The notes beneath the pieces are model-generated. The model was not told the origin of the DNA. It did not search any database and was given only the letters and a program-made list of their open reading frames with translations. A stretch of DNA of 32,640 bases, taken from the NCBI RefSeq assembly GCF_000346505.1, contig NZ_ANOH01000449.1:1-32640 (forward strand), written 5' to 3'. Shown piece by piece: positions 15,487 to 23,973 of the stretch. This DNA comes from Aporhodopirellula sallentina SM41. GTDB lineage: Bacteria > Planctomycetota > Planctomycetia > Pirellulales > Pirellulaceae. A program made the position numbers and the translations under genes. Every line of letters begins with the position of its first letter. Position 1 is the first letter of the stretch.

Positions 15487-17892
15487 TTATTCCAAACGCT
15501 CCCAACCGATCGCATCAATATGAACGATCCCGCCGGCGTTTTCCGTTGAAAACACGACACCGATGGTCTTGTTTTCCGGCAGGTCAAACTCACCCGCGTT
15601 GATCGCACCGGATTCCTCCGTCACCCTTTGATCGATTCGCAGCTGTGCGATCGCTTTACCAGCAACCTCAACAGTGACCGGTACCGTGCCGCCTCGGTTG
15701 GAATGCGGTTGATTGTAGAGTTGCAACCGATAGCGTCCCGCTTCCTTCATCTTCGTCTCAAACCTCGCCGAAGCATCCGAATTCGGAGACGCATAACGGT
15801 AAGACCATCCGACATACCCACGCAGCCCACCGCCTTCTTTCCATCGTCCAATGCGGATCGCCTCGCGATCGTCAATCACCAAACCGGGCAGGTCGCTAGG
15901 CTTGCGTCCCGACATCGGACCGATCGAACTGGCTTCCTCCATCGCGTCGTCTGGAACTACAATTTCATCGGACGGCGAACTTCGATGTGCCTTACCCGGC
16001 AAACGCAATAATTCCAACAACTCGTCGAGGTGGGCTTCGTAAATATCACGCGGCGTACAGTCATGTAACGTACAGAGCGACGCCGCCTTGCCGACCACCT
16101 CGCCCATCATCCCACACGTCTTCATAACGCGGACCGTCCCGAGGGCTTCATGAGTCACGCTGATGCAGCGTCCGGCCATGAAAAGGTTGTCAACATTGCG
16201 GCTGTAAAAGCAACGATACGGAACCGGGTATCCGTACGAACGATCGACACGACGATCATGGACCGCATGGCTGATGAATGGGTTCTTCGGATACTTTTGG
16301 GCATATTGCTTTTTGGGGTAGTGAAGATCGATCGACCAAGTGCTCGGCACACAACCGTCCGGAAAATCTCGTTTGGCAACAACGTCTTCCTGCGTCAGGA
16401 CCACGTCGCCCATCAACCGCCGACTTTCGCGAGGACCACCCACGTATGCCACCCACGTCAACTCCGCGTTGGCGTGATCAGACGCTCCGTCACGGTTCTT
16501 CATGGCATTGAACGCGCCATAGACGGCTCGCAAATTCCAATCCCGGATCGCCTCCGCGTTGTTAATCGGATCGAGATCAAAACCGCTCTCCCAAAACCAC
16601 TGCCCATGGTGGTCCCGCGGATACGGAAAGTCGGCCATTTTCAAATCGAGTGCCCAGGGTGTTTCAGGAAACGAGGTCGCCGTGTCGGCTTCGTCCCATC
16701 GCCACATATTGCTCATGCCCATCCGCCCCTTAGGCGTCATCTCCGTTTCGGCACCGGCCCATTCGCCGATCCAACCATGTCCAGTGCAGTCAACGAATCG
16801 GTCGCCGGTGACTCGCAGATCTTCGCCCGTTTGTGTGTTCAAGACTCGGACGGCGTCCATGTGTCTCGTATGCGGGTGCACTGTCGCGGCAGCGTTCGAT
16901 TCACCGCCGTGCGCACCGGCGGTGTCGCGCGCCTCGACACCATAGGCAAAGTGATGCAGCATCAAATCGATATTCGACTCCGCCAGGACGATCGCTTCTT
17001 TCTTGTCGTCGCCAAACTCTTCGTAGGTCCCCGGCGACTTGGAGGCGTGGTCACAGAATTCCTCAATGATCTCGCCGATCCGCGGGAACTTGCCACGACG
17101 GATGTTTCCCATCGCCCACACTCTCACCTCGCTCGATCCGTTGCCGCCGAGCACTCCTCGGTCTTGGATCAGTGCCACACGACAACCCATCCTCGCCGCC
17201 GAAAGTGCCGCCCCCATTCCCGAGTATCCACCACCCACGACCACGAGATCATAGGGCCCTTTGACCACCGGTTCGGCGGGCAAGCCGAGCCGCTCACGTC
17301 GCCAAGGTGACAAGACATCATTCACGTTCGGCGGAGGCGTTTGATTCGCGACATCCGACGTCAGAAACAGGCAGTCGCACCGACCGTCGAATCCAGTCAA
17401 ATCATGCAGCCGAATTTCATGCTCGCCTTCGCTGAGCCGGACAACTCCGCCGTCTTGCCAATCCCAAACCGGCGACTCGGTACCGAACGTTGGCTGCAAC
17501 GCAGCGCCGTCAAACAACACCTGAAACTGCCCCGGCGATGCGGCCGCGCCCCAACGTGCAACCCAATCGAGCGTTCGGACCCAAACTCGATACTCTCGAT
17601 CCTTCGCAACGGAGATTGTCGTGCGAGCATCCTCCACAGGACGCCCGAGCCCGTGCGCGAGTAGATAGGGTGACCCCATTTGCTCGATGAACTGAGTGTC
17701 GAGTTGCCATCCGCCTCGATCGGTAAAGCTTTCTGTCTCCACTAAAATCTCATCCGGAACCTCCTCCGCATGCACGCTCGCCCCAGCCGACATTACCGAA
17801 GCCGATACAATCGCCAACAAAGGAGGAATCGTTCGCAAAATGCCGTGGGCGGACGCGACATACGGGCGCAGAACATTCAAAAACAAAGGCAT
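15487..17892 (-). CDS. Secreted FAD-dependent oxidoreductase with accessory beta domains
   Basis: An 801-residue exported flavoprotein. A hydrophobic segment near 24-36 ending at SVHAEE looks like a signal peptide. Residues about 48-181 are a beta domain (TESFTDRGGWQLD, EYRVWVRTLDW, GEHEIRLHDL) resembling carbohydrate-binding or golvesin-like modules. The FAD-binding Rossmann motif is DLVVVGGGYSGMGAALSAAR (GGGYSG at 220-225), then LGGNGSSEVRVW, typical of the FAD_oxidored family. Later motifs are DCTGHGWIGEWAGAE and NLFMAGRCISVTHEALGTVR. The last ~130 residues form a second beta domain ending GGIVHIDAIGWERLE. The ATG at 17892 is preferred because an in-frame start at 17979 would bury the signal peptide. 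Such multi-domain oxidoreductases are common in planctomycetes, where a role in polysaccharide or polyol metabolism is often assumed. The substrate is not evident here. Confidence 0.85.
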   Translation of the reverse strand: MPLFLNVLRPYVASAHGILRTIPPLLAIVSASVMSAGASVHAEEVPDEILVETESFTDRGGWQLDTQFIEQMGSPYLLAHGLGRPVEDARTTISVAKDREYRVWVRTLDWVARWGAAASPGQFQVLFDGAALQPTFGTESPVWDWQDGGVVRLSEGEHEIRLHDLTGFDGRCDCLFLTSDVANQTPPPNVNDVLSPWRRERLGLPAEPVVKGPYDLVVVGGGYSGMGAALSAARMGCRVALIQDRGVLGGNGSSEVRVWAMGNIRRGKFPRIGEIIEEFCDHASKSPGTYEEFGDDKKEAIVLAESNIDLMLHHFAYGVEARDTAGAHGGESNAAATVHPHTRHMDAVRVLNTQTGEDLRVTGDRFVDCTGHGWIGEWAGAETEMTPKGRMGMSNMWRWDEADTATSFPETPWALDLKMADFPYPRDHHGQWFWESGFDLDPINNAEAIRDWNLRAVYGAFNAMKNRDGASDHANAELTWVAYVGGPRESRRLMGDVVLTQEDVVAKRDFPDGCVPSTWSIDLHYPKKQYAQKYPKNPFISHAVHDRRVDRSYGYPVPYRCFYSRNVDNLFMAGRCISVTHEALGTVRVMKTCGMMGEVVGKAASLCTLHDCTPRDIYEAHLDELLELLRLPGKAHRSSPSDEIVVPDDAMEEASSIGPMSGRKPSDLPGLVIDDREAIRIGRWKEGGGLRGYVGWSYRYASPNSDASARFETKMKEAGRYRLQLYNQPHSNRGGTVPVTVEVAGKAIAQLRIDQRVTEESGAINAGEFDLPENKTIGVVFSTENAGGIVHIDAIGWERLE

Positions 17893-18094
17893 GATTTCAA
17901 CCAAGGCAGGTGGGAGGAATAGGTTGATAGGAGGGGTGGGAGGGATCCGAAATGACCGGTGCGTCGCACAGTGGGCCAAACTGGCACACTTTCAAAATGA
18001 AGCCGCACAGGGCGCGTTCGGGTCGTAACGATTACGTGCGGATTGTAACGGCCGACACGACGGTTATTTAATCTACCCGAAGACGGCCACTGCG

Positions 18095-18129
18095 GTGTGC
18101 GGTTTGCACTATACTTCAATAGTGTGCGG
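18095..18129 (+). promoter_or_regulatory. Candidate hpf promoter/operator: direct repeats around a palindrome
   Basis: GTGTGCGG occurs at 18095-18102 and again at 18122-18129. Between them CACTAT (18107-18112) pairs with ATAGTG (18119-18124). A TATACT -10-like box (18110-18115) lies inside this palindrome, 55 bp before the hpf start. No good -35 is visible. A repressor or activator site overlapping the promoter is plausible. Confidence 0.35.
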
Positions 18130-18170
18130 CGCGTTGCCGGCACCATCATCACCCTCTCAAGGCTGACCAA

Positions 18171-18551
18171 ATGCAGATTCAAACTCACACCGACAACCAC
18201 ATCCAAGGCGACGAGACCCTCCATGCACATGTGCAGGAATCGGTCGAACACGCGTTAGGTCGTTATGAGGACCGGATTACACGAGTCGAGGTGTTTTTAG
18301 CTGAAGAGCATTCGCGGGACAAACATGTTGGACACAACGAAGACAATGACAAACGATGTGTGATGGAGGTGCGATTACGAGGGCTCAAACCGATGTCGGT
18401 GCGGCATCACGACACCACCGTCAAAGATGCCTTTGAGGGAGCAGCGAACAAACTGCTGCACTTGGTCGAGAAGACCATCGGGCGACTCGAGCATCGCCAT
18501 GAACCGGCGATGATTAACGCCGAAACGGCCGACGCCGAACCGTTGGCATAG
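18171..18551 (+). CDS. hpf: Ribosome hibernation-promoting factor, short HPF/RaiA family
   Basis: A 126-residue protein of the sigma-54 modulation/HPF family, which binds the 30S decoding region and inactivates ribosomes during starvation. Supporting segments are VQESVEHALGRYEDRITRVEV for the first helix and strand, RCVMEVRLRGLKPMSVRHHD for the central strands, and VKDAFEGAANKLLHLVEKTI for the second helix. It lacks the C-terminal dimerisation domain of long HPF and ends in a short acidic tail. The ATG has AAGG at 18159-18162, a good spacing. It is 13 bp upstream of the deacetylase-like gene and probably co-transcribed with it. The conserved basic patch is less obvious than in Escherichia coli Hpf, so ribosome binding mode is inferred. 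Confidence 0.82.
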   Translation: MQIQTHTDNHIQGDETLHAHVQESVEHALGRYEDRITRVEVFLAEEHSRDKHVGHNEDNDKRCVMEVRLRGLKPMSVRHHDTTVKDAFEGAANKLLHLVEKTIGRLEHRHEPAMINAETADAEPLA

Positions 18552-18564
18552 CAGCCGACTTTCG

Positions 18565-19497
18565 ATGACGTTGCTTTATTACGATCCGGTATTCATGGAA
18601 CATCAAACGGGCGATCATCCAGAGAGCCCGCGTCGATTGCTGCCGGTCGTACGTCATCTCCACTTCCTGGGACTGGACGTCACCTGTCGACGTCCGTCCT
18701 GGGAACCGGCAACCCGAGAGCAGTTGGCTCTCGCTCACTCCGCTGAACACATCGACTACGTTCAGCAGTTTGCCGCCTCCGGTGGCGGATGGATTGATCC
18801 GGACACTCGGCTTTCTCACCGTTCCTTCGAGGTCGCTATCCTCGGCGCCGGGGCGGCCTGCAATGCCGCCGACCGCCTGATCGCCGGTGAGGACCTAACC
18901 GCGTTTTGCCTGCTTCGCCCACCGGGGCACCATGCCACCGAAGACCAAGCGATGGGGTTTTGCTTGTTCAACAACGCCGCCGTCGCGGCGCGGCATGCAC
19001 AACGATCTCCCGGCATCGACCGAGTCATGATCGTCGATTTTGACGTTCACCACGGCAACGGGACACAAGACATTTTCTATGACGATGCCTCCGTCGCGTA
19101 CTTCTCAATGCACCGCGACCATTTCTATCCACACACCGGGGCGGCAGGTGAAACCGGCACCCGGTCCGCGATCGGTACGACCAAGAACCTTCCGGTCGCG
19201 ATGGGCACACCTCGCTCTGAACAGGTCGCCCAATTTGAACGCGAAGTCTCCCTGTTCGCAGACTCCTTTGAACCAGACCTCGTGATCGCGAGCGCCGGAT
19301 TTGACGCTCACATCGACGACCCGGTGGGCTCACTCGGTCTACACACGGAAGACTTCGAGACGTTTGCAAAGATACTCATGCGAGTCGCCAACGAACATTG
19401 CGACGGACGTCTACTGAGTGTTCTCGAAGGGGGATACAACCCCGATGCCCTTTCCGATTGCGTGACCCTTTATCTGGAAACTCTGCTCGCGGGCTAA
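18565..19497 (+). CDS. Histone deacetylase-like amidohydrolase (class II type)
   Basis: A 310-residue zinc amidohydrolase of the HDAC/acetoin-utilisation/acetylpolyamine amidohydrolase superfamily, removing acetyl or related acyl groups from lysine or polyamine substrates. Motifs: HPESPRRL near the start; RPPGHHAT with the catalytic His pair at 122-123; DFDVHHGNGTQ with zinc ligands Asp160 and His162; SAGFDAHIDDP with zinc ligand Asp247; and LEGGYN with the transition-state Tyr291. All catalytic residues are present, so it should be active. Length is normal for bacterial members. It follows hpf by 13 bp. The stop is 4 bp from the purN stop on the other strand. True substrate cannot be read from sequence. 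Confidence 0.92.
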   Translation: MTLLYYDPVFMEHQTGDHPESPRRLLPVVRHLHFLGLDVTCRRPSWEPATREQLALAHSAEHIDYVQQFAASGGGWIDPDTRLSHRSFEVAILGAGAACNAADRLIAGEDLTAFCLLRPPGHHATEDQAMGFCLFNNAAVAARHAQRSPGIDRVMIVDFDVHHGNGTQDIFYDDASVAYFSMHRDHFYPHTGAAGETGTRSAIGTTKNLPVAMGTPRSEQVAQFEREVSLFADSFEPDLVIASAGFDAHIDDPVGSLGLHTEDFETFAKILMRVANEHCDGRLLSVLEGGYNPDALSDCVTLYLETLLAG

Positions 19498-19501
19498 CGC
19501 G

Positions 19502-20095
19502 TCAGGCCTTCACGGGTAACATCCGGATCGCCTCCGGAAGAGCGAGACATTCCTCTTCAAACACTCTCGCGGCGAGCGTATCGGGTGTGTCGCCGTCGAG
19601 CACCGGGCAAGACCGCTGATGCAGGATCGGCCCGTTGTCGTACTCGTTATCGACAAAGTGAACCGTGCACCCAGTGACACGCACACCTCGTGCGAGCACG
19701 GCTTCGTGAACGTAATGCCCATACATTCCTTGGCCACCAAAGGCAGGCAAGAGCGATGGGTGAATATTCAGCACACGGTTTTCGAACGCGTCGGGTATCA
19801 GAACGTGTTTGAGAAAACCCGCCATCACGACATACTCGATCCCTCGCTCCGCCATCGGTGCGAACATTGCCGCGCTGTAACCGTTCGCGTCGGGGTAGTC
19901 GCGTTCGCGAATAACCATCGTTTCGATGCCAGCGTCGCGAGCGATGTCCACACCTCGAACGTCACGGCGACTGCTGATCACCAAACGGATATCGATCGGC
20001 AAGTCATGTTCGTCCCGGTGACGGATCAGATTGGCGAGCGTTCGGCCGCTGCCACTGAGAAACACCGCGATCGGCAAAGGCGCTGTTTCAGGCAT
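19502..20095 (-). CDS. purN: Phosphoribosylglycinamide formyltransferase
   Basis: A 197-residue GAR transformylase that transfers a formyl group from 10-formyl-tetrahydrofolate in the third step of purine synthesis. The phosphate-binding loop VFLSGSGRTLANL is at 11-23, the catalytic NIHPSLLPAF at 110-119 supplies Asn110 and His112, GGQGMYGHYVHEAVL follows, and HFVDNEYDNGPI supplies the catalytic Asp149. The length matches the family. Its ATG shares one base with the ileS stop (TGATG), so it is translated by coupling behind ileS. This purN/ileS pairing is not a standard operon I know from model bacteria. Pathway assignment is firm. Confidence 0.93.
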   Translation of the reverse strand: MPETAPLPIAVFLSGSGRTLANLIRHRDEHDLPIDIRLVISSRRDVRGVDIARDAGIETMVIRERDYPDANGYSAAMFAPMAERGIEYVVMAGFLKHVLIPDAFENRVLNIHPSLLPAFGGQGMYGHYVHEAVLARGVRVTGCTVHFVDNEYDNGPILHQRSCPVLDGDTPDTLAARVFEEECLALPEAIRMLPVKA

Positions 20096-23000
20096 CAGCC
20101 GCTCACCTTTGCAACGTACAATTCACCACACTCGATGCTGGTCGGGTCGATGTTCGGCAACGCCTCAAGAACCAACCGATCCGCGAGGGTTTCTTCGCAG
20201 ATCATGTTTTGGTGCATCTCAATCGCCTTTTGAGTTTCGGCGTCATCGGTCGTGATGCCGATCTCGATCCGATCCGTATACTCGCAGTTGATTGATTTCC
20301 GTTGACTTTGGATCGCTCGGATCAAATCCTTCGCAATTCCTTCGCGACGCAGTTCGTCGGTAACTTCCGTGTTGAGCACCACAACGCAGGACGGTCCCTG
20401 AGCCGCCGCCCAACCTTCTCGCGCCTTCAGCCTTACCTCAATATCTTCACTGTCGAGTTCGAGGGAACTGCCGTCAGGCATCGTCAAAGCGACCTTCCCT
20501 TCGGTCTGCAACTGACCGAGCAATTGATTCCCGTCCGCCTCGCCGAGCAATTTCTTGACCGCCGGAATTTGTTTCCCGACTTTCGGGCCGAGACGTTTGA
20601 AGTTCGGAACAACGCTGTACTGAACGTACTCGCCACCATCAGTGGTGTACTCGACGGATTTGACGTTCAGTTCCTCACGCACCAACGAATCATGCGACTG
20701 CAACCACGCGATCTGCGAATCGTCGGTCAGGATCACCTCCACCGCGGAGAGCGGCAAACGGACTTTCATTTTGGCATCCGCACGAGCCGAACGTCCGAGC
20801 GAAGCGATCTCGCGCAGTACCTTCATCGACTCGGACAAACTCGCGTCGATGCGTGAAGAGTCCGCAACCGGGTAGTCGCACAAATGCACGCTATCGAGCA
20901 CGCGATCCCCGAACGGACGCGTCAATTCTTGCCACAGTTTTTCCGAAAGGAATGGCACGAACGGCGCGATCACCTTGGTCAACTGCAGGAGCGTCTCGTA
21001 CAACGTCCAGTAGGCGTCGTGTTTGTCCTGCGACTGAGCGTCTTTCGCCCAGTAGCGATCGCGACTACGTCGGACATACCAATTGCTCAGACCGTCCAAC
21101 AACGACGTGATCGCCTGGCATGCGTTGTAGTTGTCCAGGTCGTCCATTCGCTGCACGATGGTTTCGATCGCGACATTCGTTTCCGAAACGATCCAACGAT
21201 CGATTTCGCTTCGTTCGGCAATCGGCCGATAAGTCGGCGCCGATGCGAGGCTCTCGGGTGACAGTTGCTCATCCGCCTCAGACGCGGTCGTTGGGTCAAA
21301 CCCATCAATCTCCGCGTAGATCGTGAAGAAACTGAACGTGTTCCACAAACGCAGCAAAAACTCGGGAATCGAATCACGGATTGCTCCATCGGCGTAGATG
21401 ATCGAATTCCACGGAGCTTGATTGGCGAAGAAGTACCAACGCATCGCGTCAGCACCGTAGCGGTCAAAGATCTCCGAAGGACTACGGTAGTTCCGCAGTT
21501 GTTTGGACATCTTGCCGGTCTTCTTCGTGAACGAAACGCCAGGATGTTCGGCTGTTTCCTCTTCCGTCAACGCGATGATTTTCGAACCGCTCTCTTTGGA
21601 CGTCGCTTCATACCACTGCGACAGCATCAAGCCCAGAACGATGCAGTTTCGGTATGGGTGCGGGTACGATTGATCCGCAGCGGTCTTCAACGCCGATTCG
21701 CCGACTTTCGCGTCGGTCTCCGATGCAGCGTCCGACGCATCCACGCTCGCCCCTTCGCCGAACAACATCGTGCTGATCGCGAGTTGGCTGTAGAACCATC
21801 CGCGGGTTTGGTCAATCGCTTCACTGATGAAATCAGCCGGGAACTGTTCGGCAAACCGATCGTCGTTCTGATGCGGCCATCCCCACTGAGCGAACGGCAT
21901 CGCGCCGCTGTCGTACCAACAATCGATCACTTCCGAGACACGCTTCATCCGCGCACCGGACTCGAATGGTGATTCGTATGTCACCGCGTCGATGTAAGGC
22001 TTGTGGACACGGAGATCGTCCGCGAGTTCGGGGTTCGCCTTCTTCGCTTCATCCCAAACATCGGTCCCTTCCACGCCGGGTTTAGCAAGCAACTCGTCAT
22101 AAGAAGCAACCGCCTCCATCCGCCCGGTCGACTGGCAAACCCAGATCGGCAGCGGCGTGCCCCAATAGCGTTCTCGCGACAGCGCCCAGTCAACGTTGCT
22201 GTCGAGGAAGTTGCCGAACCGTCCGTCGCGGATGTGTTCCGGCTGCCAACCAATTTGAGAGTTGTTCTTCAACATCAAATCACGGAACTTCGTCGTCCGG
22301 ATAAACCAACTCTCGCGAGGATACTGGATCAACGGATCATCATCGGCACGCCAGCAGAACGGATAATCGTGCAGGTACTGTTCCTGATGCAACAACCGAC
22401 CGTTGTCACGCAGTTGACGCGTGAGAGTCTTGTCCGTCGACTTCACCCACTCGCCCTTGAGCGAAGGAAACTCGTCAGTGAACTTCCCGTCCGGTCCGAC
22501 CGCACACAGCAAGTCGGGCCGATCGGTCTCGACAAATCGATCACGTTCTTCAACGAGGACCTCATAATCGACCTCGCCGAACGCGGGTGCCAAGTGGACC
22601 AAACCACTTCCGGACTCAGTCGTCACAAAATCAGCCGCAACGACTCGCCAGTAAAGATATTCCTGTTCCCCTGTCTTCAATTTTCCTTGGGGATCCGACA
22701 ATCGTTCTCGATAGTCGGCGAACGGTGGTTCGTAGCGTTGGCCAACCAGCGATGCACCGGAGACGGTTTCGATGACCTTTAGTTCTCGCTTGATCTTTCC
22801 CGCGAGGGTTTCCACTAAAGCGGATGCGAGCACCAGTTGCTCGCCGCTTTCACTATCTTCGACAACGGAATACTCCAAATCGGATTTCACCGCCGCGTAC
22901 ATGTTGCTCGGCAACGTCCACGGAGTCGTCGTCCAGACCACGAGCGAACGTTTGGGCGCTGCCGCATCATCCGTGACCAAAGGGAACAGAACATAAACAC

Positions 23001-23706
23001 TCGGGTCCGCGACCTCGCGGTATCCCTGGCCGACTTCGCCGGCCGACAACGCTGTTCCACCTTGCGCCCACCACCAAACGATCTTGTGTCCTTGATACAG
23101 CAAACCACGATCGAAGAGGTTCTTTAGACTCCACCAAACGCTCTCGACGTACGACTGATGGTAGGTCACGTATGCCTGTTTCAAATCGACCCAAAATCCG
23201 AGTCGCCGAGTTAGCGTTTCCCATTCGCGCATGTAGCGCCATACGCTCTGCTGGCACTTCTGGATAAACGGTTCGACCCCGTAGGCTTCGATTTCTTCCT
23301 TGCTGTGGATGCCGAGCTCCTTGCCGACCTCGACCTCAACCGGAAGACCGTGCGTGTCCCACCCCGCTTTCCGTTCACAGCGATAACCACGCATGGTTTT
23401 ATATCGCGGAAAAACGTCTTTGATCGCGCGGGTCAGGCAGTGCCCCGGGTGCGGCATCCCGTTGGCGGTTGGTGGCCCTTCGAAGAACACGAACGTGGGC
23501 GCATCAGCCCGGCGTGCGAGCGACTTTTCGTAAATCTGCTGCTGGTCCCAAAACGAGAGCACTTCCTCTTCGAGTGAAGGAAACGAGGGACTCGCCGATA
23601 CGGCCGCAAACGCACCACCCGTAATGGCTTTCACGGCAGTGCCGCTGTTGGCATCCGAAGGGGCGTTCGAGGCAGAGTTGGAATCGGGGGTGGGTTTCGC
23701 GGTCAT
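20095..23706 (-). CDS. ileS: Isoleucyl-tRNA synthetase, type 2-like
   Basis: A 1203-residue class I aminoacyl-tRNA synthetase that charges tRNA-Ile. The HIGH motif appears as HPGH (86-89) within [14 protein letters not shown], and the KMSKS loop as KMSKQ (732-736). The editing domain is present ([17 protein letters not shown]), and [10 protein letters not shown] and [17 protein letters not shown] support the catalytic core. The anticodon-binding part follows ([28 protein letters not shown]). The C-terminus lacks the Cys-rich zinc finger of the common bacterial type, so it fits the eukaryote-like type 2 group, often less sensitive to mupirocin (inference). It carries a ~40-residue Ala/Ser-rich N-terminal extension and an Ala/Asp-rich insert near 650-680. 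The ATG at 23706 has AAGG about 12 bases upstream. purN is coupled behind it. Confidence 0.96.
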   Translation of the reverse strand: MTAKPTPDSNSASNAPSDANSGTAVKAITGGAFAAVSASPSFPSLEEEVLSFWDQQQIYEKSLARRADAPTFVFFEGPPTANGMPHPGHCLTRAIKDVFPRYKTMRGYRCERKAGWDTHGLPVEVEVGKELGIHSKEEIEAYGVEPFIQKCQQSVWRYMREWETLTRRLGFWVDLKQAYVTYHQSYVESVWWSLKNLFDRGLLYQGHKIVWWWAQGGTALSAGEVGQGYREVADPSVYVLFPLVTDDAAAPKRSLVVWTTTPWTLPSNMYAAVKSDLEYSVVEDSESGEQLVLASALVETLAGKIKRELKVIETVSGASLVGQRYEPPFADYRERLSDPQGKLKTGEQEYLYWRVVAADFVTTESGSGLVHLAPAFGEVDYEVLVEERDRFVETDRPDLLCAVGPDGKFTDEFPSLKGEWVKSTDKTLTRQLRDNGRLLHQEQYLHDYPFCWRADDDPLIQYPRESWFIRTTKFRDLMLKNNSQIGWQPEHIRDGRFGNFLDSNVDWALSRERYWGTPLPIWVCQSTGRMEAVASYDELLAKPGVEGTDVWDEAKKANPELADDLRVHKPYIDAVTYESPFESGARMKRVSEVIDCWYDSGAMPFAQWGWPHQNDDRFAEQFPADFISEAIDQTRGWFYSQLAISTMLFGEGASVDASDAASETDAKVGESALKTAADQSYPHPYRNCIVLGLMLSQWYEATSKESGSKIIALTEEETAEHPGVSFTKKTGKMSKQLRNYRSPSEIFDRYGADAMRWYFFANQAPWNSIIYADGAIRDSIPEFLLRLWNTFSFFTIYAEIDGFDPTTASEADEQLSPESLASAPTYRPIAERSEIDRWIVSETNVAIETIVQRMDDLDNYNACQAITSLLDGLSNWYVRRSRDRYWAKDAQSQDKHDAYWTLYETLLQLTKVIAPFVPFLSEKLWQELTRPFGDRVLDSVHLCDYPVADSSRIDASLSESMKVLREIASLGRSARADAKMKVRLPLSAVEVILTDDSQIAWLQSHDSLVREELNVKSVEYTTDGGEYVQYSVVPNFKRLGPKVGKQIPAVKKLLGEADGNQLLGQLQTEGKVALTMPDGSSLELDSEDIEVRLKAREGWAAAQGPSCVVVLNTEVTDELRREGIAKDLIRAIQSQRKSINCEYTDRIEIGITTDDAETQKAIEMHQNMICEETLADRLVLEALPNIDPTSIECGELYVAKVSG

Positions 23707-23890
23707 CGAAAACCAAACCTTGAGGGAACCGGGGACGAAAGACTGCAGGACAGAAGACTCACACTTTAGGTTCTTTGAGCCATTTTCCCCAGCCCCGGTT
23801 CGCTGGATTGCGAGCCCCTAAGCAACGATCCGACTGCGAGGCAAAACGTCCCGACCGACGATTCGCCGCTGCGAACAGCGACGATTTCAC

Positions 23891-23920
23891 AAAAAAACGC
23901 GTGCGGCTGGCTGACCACAC
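23891..23920 (-). terminator. Intrinsic terminator after secDF
   Basis: Read on the minus strand, GTGTGG (23920-23915) pairs with CCGCAC (23906-23901) across an 8-base loop with one G-T wobble, followed by GCG and seven T. It lies 54 bp past the secDF stop and so would separate secDF from ileS. Confidence 0.6.
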
Positions 23921-23973
23921 CCGTTTTCGATTCGTTCGGAAGCAACTCCTTCGCGGGAGTCGATGGGCTCCGG

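Noticed and set aside
16150-17310. Long plus-strand open frame (386 codons) opposite the oxidoreductase
   Set aside because: It is antisense to a clearly conserved flavoprotein, has Arg/His/Pro-rich composition typical of shadow frames in GC-rich DNA, and shows no recognisable domain.
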